From Bremerella sp. JC817 (lineage in GTDB: Bacteria; Planctomycetota; Planctomycetia; Pirellulales; Pirellulaceae), in NCBI RefSeq assembly GCF_040718835.1, contig NZ_JBFEFG010000259.1, positions 186,001 through 250,000 of the forward strand: DNA of 64,000 bases. The letters run 5' to 3'. Of the stretch, positions 8,926 through 16,742 are shown piece by piece (positions within the stretch are counted from its first letter, which is position 1; every line of letters starts with the position of its first letter). Both the position numbers and the translations under genes were made by a program. Below the pieces are notes generated by a model that was given only the letters and a program-made list of their open reading frames with translations, was not told where the DNA came from and made no database searches.

Positions 8926-8988
8926 CGGCAGCCGAATCCCACTGGGTTTCCGCTGCCGCGTCGATCTCAGGACCGGGTCGGGCCTGAG
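8926..8988 (-). terminator. Paired hairpins downstream of cheX-like gene
   Basis: On the minus strand, after the cheX-like stop at 9012, come a CTCAGG/CCTGAG hairpin (8988-8966) and then a CGGCAGC/GCTGCCG hairpin (8958-8926) followed by TTTTG. Together they look like an intrinsic terminator that separates cheX from fliG. A 33-codon frame on the plus strand across it is not credible as a gene. Confidence 0.55.
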
Positions 8989-9011
8989 AGTTTTTAAATT
9001 AGATTCGATGC

Positions 9012-9491
9012 TTAGGCCATGACCGGCAGCGGGGTGAAACCAACCTTCAAGGCCATGGGGCCCCAAGGGCAGTCGAACGTCACGGCGATCGGCTTCACTT
9101 CCGATGGGAAGCGAATGTCAGGCGGGTGACCGACCACAACATTTGGCAAGCTGATCGAGAGCTGGAACTCTTCCAGTTCCGCCTTGGCCGAGCCTGCCAC
9201 CATGTTGGCGATTTCACCGACGGCATCGACAACGTCGTCCGTCAGGCCATCGAATTCGCTGGGTTCCATCATCAGCATTGCGGCAGCCGCGTGGACCGCG
9301 ACTTCCTGCGACAACAAAACTACGACCGAACCTTGGGCACGTCCAGAAAGGCCGATCACGCCGCTAACCTCAAAGCGTTCATTGACCTGATCGGCCATGC
9401 ACAGCTTGTCCCGTTTAATAGAACAACCAAGCATGGTGTCGAAGGTGACAGTCGTAGAGCGGATGAACGGGTTGATGTATTCGACCAGCAT
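9012..9491 (-). CDS. CheX-like chemotaxis phosphatase
   Basis: 159 residues. The CheC/CheX/FliY phosphatase signature is visible as D89-AVG-E93-IA-N96 (D-x3-E-x2-N), followed 20 residues later by a Pro (SLPNVVVG). CheX removes the phosphoryl group from CheY-P and so resets the flagellar motor; the Glu and Asn of this motif are the catalytic pair in the family. The start ATG (MLVEYINPF) matches CheX N-termini; a TTG four codons upstream is possible. There is one copy of the helical signature, as in CheX, not two as in CheC. No cheA, cheY or receptor gene is adjacent. It is separated from fliG by 230 bp holding hairpins. Confidence 0.8.
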   Translation of the reverse strand: MLVEYINPFIRSTTVTFDTMLGCSIKRDKLCMADQVNERFEVSGVIGLSGRAQGSVVVLLSQEVAVHAAAAMLMMEPSEFDGLTDDVVDAVGEIANMVAGSAKAELEEFQLSISLPNVVVGHPPDIRFPSEVKPIAVTFDCPWGPMALKVGFTPLPVMA

Positions 9492-9761
9492 GTTGGACAC
9501 CAAGGTTCTAGGTGACTACTTTGACGCGACACTACCGTCTTCATTGGCTACGACTTCGACGCGTGGCGTGAAGCGGTTGTGGCTCGGAAGACTCCCAAAA
9601 ATAGAGCGCTCACACGCGCGGTCAAACAGAAATTGCTCACGTCAGTGCTGTTTTTTGCCACCCCGATCGAGGAATGCAAAATTCGTTCAGCGGCATGTAG
9701 CAAAAAGGAAGGCATGCCAAATCGACCGTAGGGATTGCAACGATTGTCCGGCCCGATTTCA

Positions 9762-10247
9762 CTAAGAAAACTCGCAATAACCCCACTGACCGTAATTTTC
9801 GTCAACTCCGACCTTCAGAGCTTCGGGTTTCCACTGCAATCGGCTTTCAAGCAGGGACAGTAACTGTTGACCAATCCATTGAGCCAGCAATTCGGTCGTG
9901 GTGTTGGGGATCTCCAGCAGTACGCATTCTTCCTTCGGAAAAACCCACCGTCGCTCCTCAAAGGTCGCCGTCACTTCCTTCTCGTCCGAGCGAACCTGGA
10001 TGGTCGGATGCTGTGTGGGTAACAGCATTCGGTGATCGAGTCCGTTGACGATTTCCTGCAGCGAGTCTCGCAGGGCAATGAAATCGACGACGTAGTGATT
10101 CTCGTCCAGCGGCCCGTGCAGTTCGACTTCGACCTTGTAGTTATGTCCATGAATACGCTCGCAGATGTTGCCACCGAAGGTAATGAAGTGTCCCGCGCTG
10201 AATACCAGGTGATCTTTGGTCAGTTTGACCCAGTGACGAATCGGCAT
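9762..10247 (-). CDS. 6-pyruvoyl-tetrahydropterin synthase / QueD family protein
   Basis: 161 residues. Zinc ligands are apparent as H20 in FSAGHF and H33/H35 in RIHGHNY; Cys29 lies in the usual position of the catalytic Cys (GNICERIHGHNY). The tail KVGVDENYGQWGYCEF keeps the family's E-T/N-x-G pattern. The enzyme family converts dihydroneopterin triphosphate to a 6-substituted tetrahydropterin (PTPS), or makes carboxytetrahydropterin for queuosine (QueD). No queC, queE or folE is in view, and the citG-like gene immediately upstream makes a role in a methanopterin-type C1 cofactor a reasonable alternative. The longer frame upstream of MPIRHWV overlaps the citG-like gene and is not used. Confidence 0.85.
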   Translation of the reverse strand: MPIRHWVKLTKDHLVFSAGHFITFGGNICERIHGHNYKVEVELHGPLDENHYVVDFIALRDSLQEIVNGLDHRMLLPTQHPTIQVRSDEKEVTATFEERRWVFPKEECVLLEIPNTTTELLAQWIGQQLLSLLESRLQWKPEALKVGVDENYGQWGYCEFS

Positions 10248-10282
10248 GGGGCGAGATCCTCGGCGAAGGGAAATGCGATCGA

Positions 10283-11140
10283 CTAAACAAACGGGGCGAC
10301 GATTTGATTCTGTCGCAAGCAGACCAGCAGGCCGGCCGCGATCAGATCGGCCGTGGTCCCGGGATTTCGCTTGTGACCATCGCAGCGGAGCCAAAAGTCG
10401 AGATTGGCTAGTTGCTGCAGGTAATCGTCCTCGAACGGCGGCCCGGCATCGATCACCCGCCGGGCCATCACGGCACATTGCTGAGCCAATTCTGGCCCAT
10501 TCTTTCTGGCGATCAAGGTATCCGGAAGACGAGCCATCAACGCGATATGAGCATGCACAATCCGATGGCTGAGCGGAAGCTTCTGGCGGCTTTCATCCAG
10601 CAGCAGTGGGACCACCCAATCAAATACGTCGCTAAATCGCTGGACGTACTGACGCGCCACCAGATCGCGATCTGCCGCGATTTGCATCGCCTTGACGATA
10701 TGCGACGGGGCCGTGCCGGAGACATCATGTTCGTCCGACTGTCCCATCCCGCCAGGCGTGGCCAGACGGATCGCTTCGTAAATTGCGGCGGCATCGTCGG
10801 CGGTTGATTGCCGAATGACTTCCGCGGCACCTTCCTGCAACTGGGTTTCATCCGCTGCGGCCACCAACGGTGCCATCAGCAAAATCATGCCCAGGTTCGT
10901 GTTGGTTCGTGTGACCAGTGAAGTCGCCTCGACCGCTTGCAATACCAGTTGTCCCAGCGGCAACGTCTTGGCCTGATCGAAAATCGGACCGATCGCGACC
11001 GCACTGGCGAGAAAGTCTTGCAGGGTGACATCTTCAAAATCAGCGCTGCGATGGACGTTGCCAGGTTTCGGAGCGCACACTTCGAGTGTGCAAGCCAACG
11101 TTGCCAGTTGGCCGATCGAGAGCCTTTTGGAATCGCTCAT
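10283..11140 (-). CDS. CitG/MdcB-family triphosphoribosyl-dephospho-CoA synthase-like protein
   Basis: 285 residues. Family features are ACTLEVCAPKPGNVHR near the N-terminus, NTNLGMILLMAPL, and NPGTTADLIAAGLLV at the C-terminus (nucleotide-binding all-alpha fold). Classical members make the prosthetic group precursor of citrate or malonate lyase from ATP and dephospho-CoA. No citrate or malonate lyase genes are here. Related genes occur in tetrahydromethanopterin-linked C1 gene sets of methylotrophs and planctomycetes, and the neighbour is a pterin synthase, so a C1-cofactor role is possible (inference). The start overlaps the stop of the upstream hydrolase by 4 bp (ATGA), and queD follows after 35 bp: one operon. 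Confidence 0.8.
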   Translation of the reverse strand: MSDSKRLSIGQLATLACTLEVCAPKPGNVHRSADFEDVTLQDFLASAVAIGPIFDQAKTLPLGQLVLQAVEATSLVTRTNTNLGMILLMAPLVAAADETQLQEGAAEVIRQSTADDAAAIYEAIRLATPGGMGQSDEHDVSGTAPSHIVKAMQIAADRDLVARQYVQRFSDVFDWVVPLLLDESRQKLPLSHRIVHAHIALMARLPDTLIARKNGPELAQQCAVMARRVIDAGPPFEDDYLQQLANLDFWLRCDGHKRNPGTTADLIAAGLLVCLRQNQIVAPFV

Positions 11141-12042
11141 CGTGGCAACTCGGCCGCGGCGGCTTCCGGCTCTTCCTGCAGAAAATTGCGGAGCAGCGGC
11201 TCGATACGTTCGCTGGCGTCTTCCACGACGTAGTGACCACAGTCTTCGTAAACGGTGGCTCTGGCAGTCGGCCAGATCGTTTGAAACCTTTCAAGGCATT
11301 CCATGCGGAAGCACCAGTCTTTCGCGCCCCAGATCAACTGGATCGGCAGGTGCGAAAGAGAAGGCAGACGCTCTTCCATCTGCTTCAGCACGCCATACGT
11401 CGGATGGCTGGTCGACAGCGGAATGTCCTGCACGAAGCGAGCCGTCGCGATGCGGTTGTGATAGTTGTCGTACGGGGCGATGTACCCGGCACGAACGTCC
11501 GGCGTGAACTTCTCAGGCTTTTCGGTCGCCATGGTCAACGCTGGTCGGGCAAAGGCATTGAACGTGCGAACCATCCATGGGCCAAGCCCTGGAATACGAC
11601 ACGCTCGAATCCGTAGCGGACAGTATGGCGGCGGAAACGCACCGGTGTTGAACAGCACCAGACGAGCAAATCGATCAGGCCGCGCGAGAGCCGCTCCGAG
11701 GCCGATCGCACCGCCCCAGTCGTGCACCAGCAAATTGATGTCGCGCAGATCGAGCTGGTCGATCAACGTGACCAGGTTATCGATATGCTGCTGCAGGCAA
11801 TAATTGTAGTTCTGCGGCTTGTCCGAAAGACCACAGCCGATGTGATCGACGGCGATCGTGCGATACTGATCCCGAAACTGCGAGACGATATTTCGCCAAT
11901 AGAACGACCAGGTCGGGTTGCCATGCACCATCAAGATCGGCTGGCCGGAACCTTCGTCGACGTAGTGATACCGCGCATCGGGCAATGCCAGGTAATGCGA
12001 CGAAAACGGATATAGCTTGCGCCAAGCGGCCGACTCGGACAT
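11137..12042 (-). CDS. Alpha/beta hydrolase, haloalkane dehalogenase-like subfamily
   Basis: 301 residues. The oxyanion region reads HGNPTWSFYWRN, the nucleophile elbow is VHDWGGAIG (Asp nucleophile), and the catalytic His is in EDCGHYVVED. An Asp nucleophile points to the haloalkane dehalogenase / epoxide hydrolase / OleB branch rather than to Ser esterases. HGNPTWSF is shared by haloalkane dehalogenases and the OleB beta-lactone decarboxylase of olefin synthesis. No oleA, oleC or oleD adjoins it, so the substrate is open. It is the first gene of a tight minus-strand operon with the citG-like and queD-like genes. Confidence 0.8.
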   Translation of the reverse strand: MSESAAWRKLYPFSSHYLALPDARYHYVDEGSGQPILMVHGNPTWSFYWRNIVSQFRDQYRTIAVDHIGCGLSDKPQNYNYCLQQHIDNLVTLIDQLDLRDINLLVHDWGGAIGLGAALARPDRFARLVLFNTGAFPPPYCPLRIRACRIPGLGPWMVRTFNAFARPALTMATEKPEKFTPDVRAGYIAPYDNYHNRIATARFVQDIPLSTSHPTYGVLKQMEERLPSLSHLPIQLIWGAKDWCFRMECLERFQTIWPTARATVYEDCGHYVVEDASERIEPLLRNFLQEEPEAAAAELPR

Positions 12043-12183
12043 GGTCTATTCGAGGTCTCGCGAAAGGATCGAAACCCCTAGTTTACCGGTTCCAAGCGAG
12101 ATCACTAGGTGGCGGCCCACCTCAGCCACAGGGCAGGGGGCGGGTTCGCTTTCGCGACCAACCCACGCAGTTGGGGGCCAGTG

Positions 12184-13713
12184 CTACGGCACGTTGGCCA
12201 TCTTGGCCCGCTTTTGCCAGAAATCGCGGGCTTCGCGCTGCAAATCGATGATCTCGTTTCGCTGGTCGCCATCGGGAAGATCGATGTTCATTGCCCGGCG
12301 AAAGACCCAGTCGCGGAAGAATTCCGACGCCGATTTGCTGATCCGAGGCTGTCCGTTCGCTTCGACAAAGAAGGGAGCGGTCGTGGCGTATTGATAATAG
12401 CCCGACTCTTCCGTCACGACACGCACCAGAAACCATCCCGAGTCGCTGAATTCGAGCGGCGGCAGAATCCCACGTCGGTCCTTATATTCGTCGAGCGAGA
12501 CCTCGATCTCCTTCTTGCCGTTCTTGATCACTTCCAGATAGGCAATCCGCTGCCGCGTGGCGAGGCTCAAGGCGATCTGAAATTCGTGCTTTTCGCCGAT
12601 ATTGATCGGGAAAACGTGCCCCGGCGGATACCCTTCAACGCTCGCCCTTAACAACGGACCGTTGGTGACGAACAGATTTCCGGCGTCGATCGCATCCCAC
12701 CAGGCATCGGGCGAATAGGTCCCTTCGACCTGGGCGTACACGCGATCGAGTCGCGATGACTCGGCGTCTTCATTGGTGCCATTGGCAGCAACGGGAGGGA
12801 TTCGCACCCCAGTTTCCAGCAGTTTGTAATAGATATCGAGTGCCAGCCGAGCCTTGCCGGTGACATCTCCCTTGCGGATTTTGCCTGCTTCTTCGGCCAG
12901 CGGATGCTTGTCCGAGAATGTATAGCCTTCGATTTCCGGGCCTAAAATGGCAATCGAATCGAGCAGATCGTGCGAGATCCACAGTGGCAGGTCCGGTTCC
13001 AAAGGACTGGCCGCGGTGACGTGAGCCTTCTTCAAATCGGCCTCGAAGAACGTTGCCGCAGGGTACTCTGGCTGCAGCCGCTGCACCGGCAGTGGTTCGT
13101 TCATTCGAGAGAACCACAGCTTGCCGCCGGCTCGGGCATCTTCGCCCCCCATCTCCCACAGAGAACGAAATGTCCCGAATTCATCGCGTAATTTGGTGAT
13201 CGGTCGCCCGGCCCACGGATTGATTTGATTGTTCCAGGTGATCTGCGTTCCCAGCACCAAATCGTCGGCCAGCATGATCGTTTCCAGGTCTTTCGTGCCA
13301 CCAGAAAGTGCCACGTTGCCGGGATACCAGCCCTCCTTCTTCATGTCGATGAAGCGTTTCAGTTCGATCGTCCGGTTGTCGGTGTCGCCAGAATTGAGGA
13401 TGAACGATCCTTCCATGAAGGGATATTCTGGCCCGGCATCGAGACGAAAGTTGTATGGCCCTGGCCGCAGTTTCATCTTCAAACTGCCTGTGAAATAGGC
13501 CGTTCCGTCGATCATCAATGCCCCGTCAATTCGCTGGGCTTTTTCGCGAGAGTTCAAAATCCGAATCTTCGCCGAGCATGGCAGTTGCGTCTCGGCATCG
13601 ACCACGCGCAATTCGTATTCGGCGTAGGCAGCCAGCAAAATGGTTGGCATCAGCAGCAGTGCCGCCAGGGCCAAGCAATGGCGAAGGAAGACGAATACCG
13701 AAGATAAAAGCAT
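12184..13713 (-). CDS. Secreted CehA/McbA-like protein with degenerate metal site
   Basis: 509 residues with a Sec signal (LALAALLLMPTILLAAYAEY). A beta-sandwich N-terminal part (residues about 30-125; CSAKIRILNS, LKMKLRPGPYNFRLDAGPEY) precedes a PHP-like region. In planctomycete CehA/McbA relatives the second region normally opens with a GWYxGDxHxHR metal-binding motif; here it reads GWYPGNVALSGG, without the His residues. The later TQITWNNQINPW and SHDLLDSIAILGPEIEG match the fold. The protein is probably a non-catalytic or altered-function homologue. The start was set at MLLSSVFVFLRH to begin with the signal peptide; a frame 29 codons longer exists. It is a single gene, divergent from dnaJ. 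Confidence 0.65.
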   Translation of the reverse strand: MLLSSVFVFLRHCLALAALLLMPTILLAAYAEYELRVVDAETQLPCSAKIRILNSREKAQRIDGALMIDGTAYFTGSLKMKLRPGPYNFRLDAGPEYPFMEGSFILNSGDTDNRTIELKRFIDMKKEGWYPGNVALSGGTKDLETIMLADDLVLGTQITWNNQINPWAGRPITKLRDEFGTFRSLWEMGGEDARAGGKLWFSRMNEPLPVQRLQPEYPAATFFEADLKKAHVTAASPLEPDLPLWISHDLLDSIAILGPEIEGYTFSDKHPLAEEAGKIRKGDVTGKARLALDIYYKLLETGVRIPPVAANGTNEDAESSRLDRVYAQVEGTYSPDAWWDAIDAGNLFVTNGPLLRASVEGYPPGHVFPINIGEKHEFQIALSLATRQRIAYLEVIKNGKKEIEVSLDEYKDRRGILPPLEFSDSGWFLVRVVTEESGYYQYATTAPFFVEANGQPRISKSASEFFRDWVFRRAMNIDLPDGDQRNEIIDLQREARDFWQKRAKMANVP

Positions 13714-13774
13714 GGCAAAGACAGCTATTTGAATAGGCGGCGCGTGTGCCGCTTGATCAGATATGGGATAATCG

Positions 13775-13794
13775 GCCGCTCTCCCCAGAGCGGC
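13775..13794. promoter_or_regulatory. Perfect 8-bp inverted repeat in the cehA-like/dnaJ divergent region
   Basis: GCCGCTCT and AGAGCGGC flank a CCCC loop midway in the 200-bp divergent intergenic region. It could be an operator or an RNA hairpin. It is not a CIRCE element, and no CIRCE was seen upstream of the J-protein gene. Confidence 0.35.
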
Positions 13795-13915
13795 TTCCAA
13801 GTATAGAATAGCTTGCAGGGGGTTCCGCCGGATGCTTTAAATCGGGCGAAACGAACCCTGCTAATGTGTTGGAAGTTGTTTTCAGAACATCAGTTAGGCG
13901 AAATCGTAGAAGTTC

Positions 13916-14887
13916 ATGGCTGAAGACTACTATCAAATTTTGGGCGTTTCTCGTTCCGCGACTCAGGAAGAGATCCGGAAGGCCTACAAGAAACTGGCTC
14001 AGAAGTATCATCCCGACCTGAACCCCGACGACGAGGCTGCGAAGACCAAGTTCAAGGAAATTCAGAACGCCTACGACGTCATCGGGGATGCCGAAAAGCG
14101 GAAGAAGTACGACCAGTTCGGCAGTAATTACGAACACATGGGAGCCGGCGGACCGGGCGGCGGTCCTGGTGGTTTCCACCAATGGCGATCGCAAGGTGGT
14201 CCTGGCGGCCCCGGAGGATCCCAGTTCGAGTTCGACCTGGGCGATCTCTTCGGCGGAGGTGGCGGCGGAGGCTTTGCCGACATGTTCGGTGGCGGATTCG
14301 GTGGAGGCGGCGGAGGTCGTCGTCGCCAGGCGCAACCGATGCGGGGCAACGATCTGCAGCACGACGTGAACGTCCCCTTCAAGCAGGCAATGGAAGGTGG
14401 CGAGATCAACCTGAACGTTCGTCGTCCCAACGGCGAAATGGAACGGCTGACCGCCAAGATTCCTCCTGGCATCGAAGATGGCAAGAAGATCCGTCTTCGC
14501 GGCCAAGGCGATCCGAGCCCCAATGGCGGACCGGCAGGCGACCTGCTTATTCGGATCCACGTCGACGCACATAAATACTTCACCCGCACCGGCAAAGACT
14601 TGGAAGTCACTGTTCCGATTACCCTGGGCGAAGCACTGCTGGGTGGCTCGGTCGATGTTCCGACGCCGGCTGGCACCGTCACTATGAAGATCCCCGCAGG
14701 CAGTTCCAGCGGACGACGCTTGCGTGTTCGCGGCCAGGGCGTGCCGGCTGCTTCTGGCGAACCTGGCGACCTTTATGTCGTGCTGCAGGTTGCCATGCCT
14801 GAAAATCCGACCGAAGAACTGAAGGAAGCGGTCGAAAAGTTCGCCAGCCAGCATCCGGAAGATCCTCGCAAGGACCTGCGCTGGTAA
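13916..14887 (+). CDS. J-domain co-chaperone, type II (CbpA/DnaJ-like, no zinc finger)
   Basis: 323 residues. The J domain occupies residues 4-70 with the HPD motif at 32-34 (KYHPDLNP). A Gly/Phe-rich segment follows (about 76-142, including [15 protein letters not shown]), then two substrate-binding beta domains and a short dimerisation tail. The CxxCxGxG zinc-finger repeats of DnaJ are absent, so this is a CbpA/DjlA-like class II protein. It stimulates Hsp70 ATPase activity and delivers clients in the cytoplasm. The cognate dnaK is not here, although two unusual Hsp70-like genes lie 24 kb away. rnpA follows directly after the stop. Confidence 0.9.
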   Translation: MAEDYYQILGVSRSATQEEIRKAYKKLAQKYHPDLNPDDEAAKTKFKEIQNAYDVIGDAEKRKKYDQFGSNYEHMGAGGPGGGPGGFHQWRSQGGPGGPGGSQFEFDLGDLFGGGGGGGFADMFGGGFGGGGGGRRRQAQPMRGNDLQHDVNVPFKQAMEGGEINLNVRRPNGEMERLTAKIPPGIEDGKKIRLRGQGDPSPNGGPAGDLLIRIHVDAHKYFTRTGKDLEVTVPITLGEALLGGSVDVPTPAGTVTMKIPAGSSSGRRLRVRGQGVPAASGEPGDLYVVLQVAMPENPTEELKEAVEKFASQHPEDPRKDLRW

Positions 14888-14896
14888 GTGGAAGGC

Positions 14897-15310
14897 ATGC
14901 GTGTGACGGAAAAGTCTCAACGATTTTCGGCCGAGCTTCGTTTGAAAACGCCGGCCGATTTCGACGCGGTATTCACCCGCCGATCTTCCGCCGGCAACGG
15001 CTGGCTGGTGGTCTATGCGGCCCGCAACGATCTGGGAGTCTGTCGTTTGGGCCTGGTCGTGGCCAAAAAGAAGATCGGCAATGCCGTGCAGCGGAATCGC
15101 TGGAAGCGGCGACTACGCGAAGTGTTCCGCATCAATCGCGAGAAGCTTCCCCGTGGGTTCGACTTCGTGGTGCTGCCCCAATCGAAGATGCATCCTGGCT
15201 TTGCTGACCTCGAAAATGGACTGGTGCAGCTGGCCCATCGCGCGGTGCGGAAATGGAAACGCAACCACGGAAGCACCGGGCAACCTTCTTCTGGAAAGCC
15301 CAGTCCATGA
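14897..15310 (+). CDS. rnpA: Ribonuclease P protein component
   Basis: About 137 residues. The RnpA signature is VVAKKKIGNAVQRNRWKRRL, containing the conserved RNR; LKTPADFDAVFTRRSS and RGFDFVVLPQSK are also typical. RnpA binds the catalytic RNase P RNA and aids 5' maturation of tRNAs. Three starts compete: GTG at 14888, ATG at 14897 and GTG at 14903. GGAAGG at 14890-14895 has good spacing only to the last, so the true start may be 14903. It follows the J-protein gene directly and overlaps yidD by 4 bp. The usual upstream neighbour rpmH is missing. Confidence 0.92.
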   Translation: MRVTEKSQRFSAELRLKTPADFDAVFTRRSSAGNGWLVVYAARNDLGVCRLGLVVAKKKIGNAVQRNRWKRRLREVFRINREKLPRGFDFVVLPQSKMHPGFADLENGLVQLAHRAVRKWKRNHGSTGQPSSGKPSP

Positions 15311-15546
15311 TGTTTCTATTTGCCGCCAGTCGGGCTTTGCTGGCCGAAGTGATGATCTTCCTGGTGCGGTGCTATCAATACACCCTCAGCCCCTGGGTCG
15401 GTCAGCAGTGTCGCTTCCAACCAAGCTGCAGCAACTACTTCATCCAGGCCGTCCGTAAATACGGACCGGTCTCGGGAGCGATCCGCGGGGCCTATCGCAT
15501 CCTGCGCTGCAACCCACTCTGTAAGAGCGGCTTCGATCCTCCATAG
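15307..15546 (+). CDS. yidD: Membrane protein insertion efficiency factor YidD
   Basis: 79 residues from the ATG that overlaps the rnpA stop (ATGA). The core YQYTLSPWVGQQCRFQPSCS, followed by YGPVSGAIRGAYRILRCNPL, is diagnostic of YidD. The Cys-rich SCSNYF and CNPLCKSGFDP segments are conserved. YidD is a small amphipathic inner-membrane-associated protein that assists YidC-dependent insertion. A frame starting 18 codons earlier lies inside rnpA and is less likely. yidC does not follow; the next gene is an unrelated lipoprotein. Confidence 0.93.
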   Translation: MMFLFAASRALLAEVMIFLVRCYQYTLSPWVGQQCRFQPSCSNYFIQAVRKYGPVSGAIRGAYRILRCNPLCKSGFDPP

Positions 15547-15728
15547 CCACCCAACGGCTATCGCGCAACAAACGACGCCCGATCTCTCGCTAGCAGCGCC
15601 CCTTGGCAAAGTTTGCCGGTTACGCAAAAGATTCCACTCATCTCCACCGATACATGAGAGTGTGCTTTCGCAGAGATGCGGAAGGGGGAGCAACCATCTT
15701 TGCTGACTGCCAGGGAGTGGCATCCGCG

Positions 15729-16418
15729 ATGCGGCTGTACGGGAAGAAACTTGTCGCGCTGATTACCGTCGCAATCTTGCTGAAAAGCGGGTGCGTCTCG
15801 GTTCGCTACGACGATGTCCACTTCCCCGATCAACCGACGATGGCGACCTGTGCCGCTCCGGAACACGCCATGCCAGCACTTGGATCGGTGACCGATCCGC
15901 AGCTCGAGCCACCTCCGGTTCCGCTGCTTTCGGAAGTGACCGAGGGCGAAATGGCTGAGGAAGTTGCCAAGCCACCGGCAAAACTTGCCGAACTGGCCAT
16001 GGCACCTGCCGGCGAAGCTTGCGAAGGAGACTGCCCGCCCGAGTCGAATGGTATTTCGCTCGGATGGCATCATCGCCTGAAAGCGTTGTGGTGGATGCAT
16101 CGTGCTAAGAAAGAGGAACGCGTTCCGGCGGTCGCCCCGCTGATTCCTCCTCACTCGCGATTCAATCCGGTTCCCACCCACCCGGTCTTCTCGAACCAGG
16201 TGATCTATACGGACGAGCAGCCGCGTCCCTTGCCATCGAAGATGGCCAAGCCGATGCCGCAGCAGATGCCTACCCACGACCGTATGACCGAACAACCTTC
16301 CGGCGACGAAAACGCGCCAAAGACGCTGGACGAAGATCTGCGTGTCGCCACACCGATCACGCTGAACGCACCCGTTCGGCCAATCTCGAGCAAGTGGAAG
16401 TCGATCGAACTCGAATAG
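15729..16418 (+). CDS. Putative lipoprotein of unknown function, proline-rich
   Basis: 229 residues from MRLYGKKLVALITVAILLKSGC, a lipoprotein signal with lipobox LKSGC. GGGAG lies 11 nt upstream. After the Cys the protein is low in predicted structure and rich in Pro, Ala, Glu and Met (PPPVPLLSEVTEGEMAEEV, PLPSKMAKPMPQQMP), with one conserved-looking segment GWHHRLKALWWMHRAKKEER. Such Pro-rich lipoproteins are common in planctomycetes. I do not recognise a family. The longer frame upstream shows no signal peptide and is not used. Confidence 0.65.
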   Translation: MRLYGKKLVALITVAILLKSGCVSVRYDDVHFPDQPTMATCAAPEHAMPALGSVTDPQLEPPPVPLLSEVTEGEMAEEVAKPPAKLAELAMAPAGEACEGDCPPESNGISLGWHHRLKALWWMHRAKKEERVPAVAPLIPPHSRFNPVPTHPVFSNQVIYTDEQPRPLPSKMAKPMPQQMPTHDRMTEQPSGDENAPKTLDEDLRVATPITLNAPVRPISSKWKSIELE

Positions 16419-16742
16419 TTCGGGCTCGTTTCCCTTCATTCTTGACCGCCGCGAATGCTTGCGCGGTACGAAACATCCAACTCGACCGATATGCAGTCGC
16501 TGCGCTGGCATGGACTGCATTACCCAGACCGCACAATTAGCGCACAAAGGGCCTTCTTGCTGGTAATCTAGGTCGACTCTGCGGCCCAACCCGGGAGGGA
16601 TGAAGGGACCGAGGGGAGACTTCCGATGACACCTTTCGGCCCGCTAATCCATCTCTCCGCCTGTCGAAAGCAACGATCGGAGCTGCGGTGCCATTCCAAC
16701 AGGTATCGACGACGCTCCGGGTTGCCGAAAGACGAGAGATCT
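16419..16742. other. Intergenic region upstream of the DegP-like gene
   Basis: About 320 bp without a convincing gene. A GC-rich hairpin (CCGCG/CGCGG) soon after the lipoprotein stop may be its terminator. The frame of the protease is open from 16626, but the extra codons are not signal-peptide-like and are treated as leader. No sigma-54 or other clear promoter was found. Confidence 0.45.

Noticed and set aside
8919..9020. 33-codon plus-strand frame after AAAGGAGAG
   Set aside because: It is built almost entirely of two hairpins that look like the cheX terminator.
13714..13915. CIRCE-type heat-shock operator before the J-protein gene
   Set aside because: An inverted repeat is present (GCCGCTCT/AGAGCGGC) but it does not match TTAGCACTC-N9-GAGTGCTAA.
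16490..16520. Sigma-54 promoter (GGCATGGACTGC) upstream of the DegP-like gene
   Set aside because: The spacing between GG and GC is 8, not the required 10.
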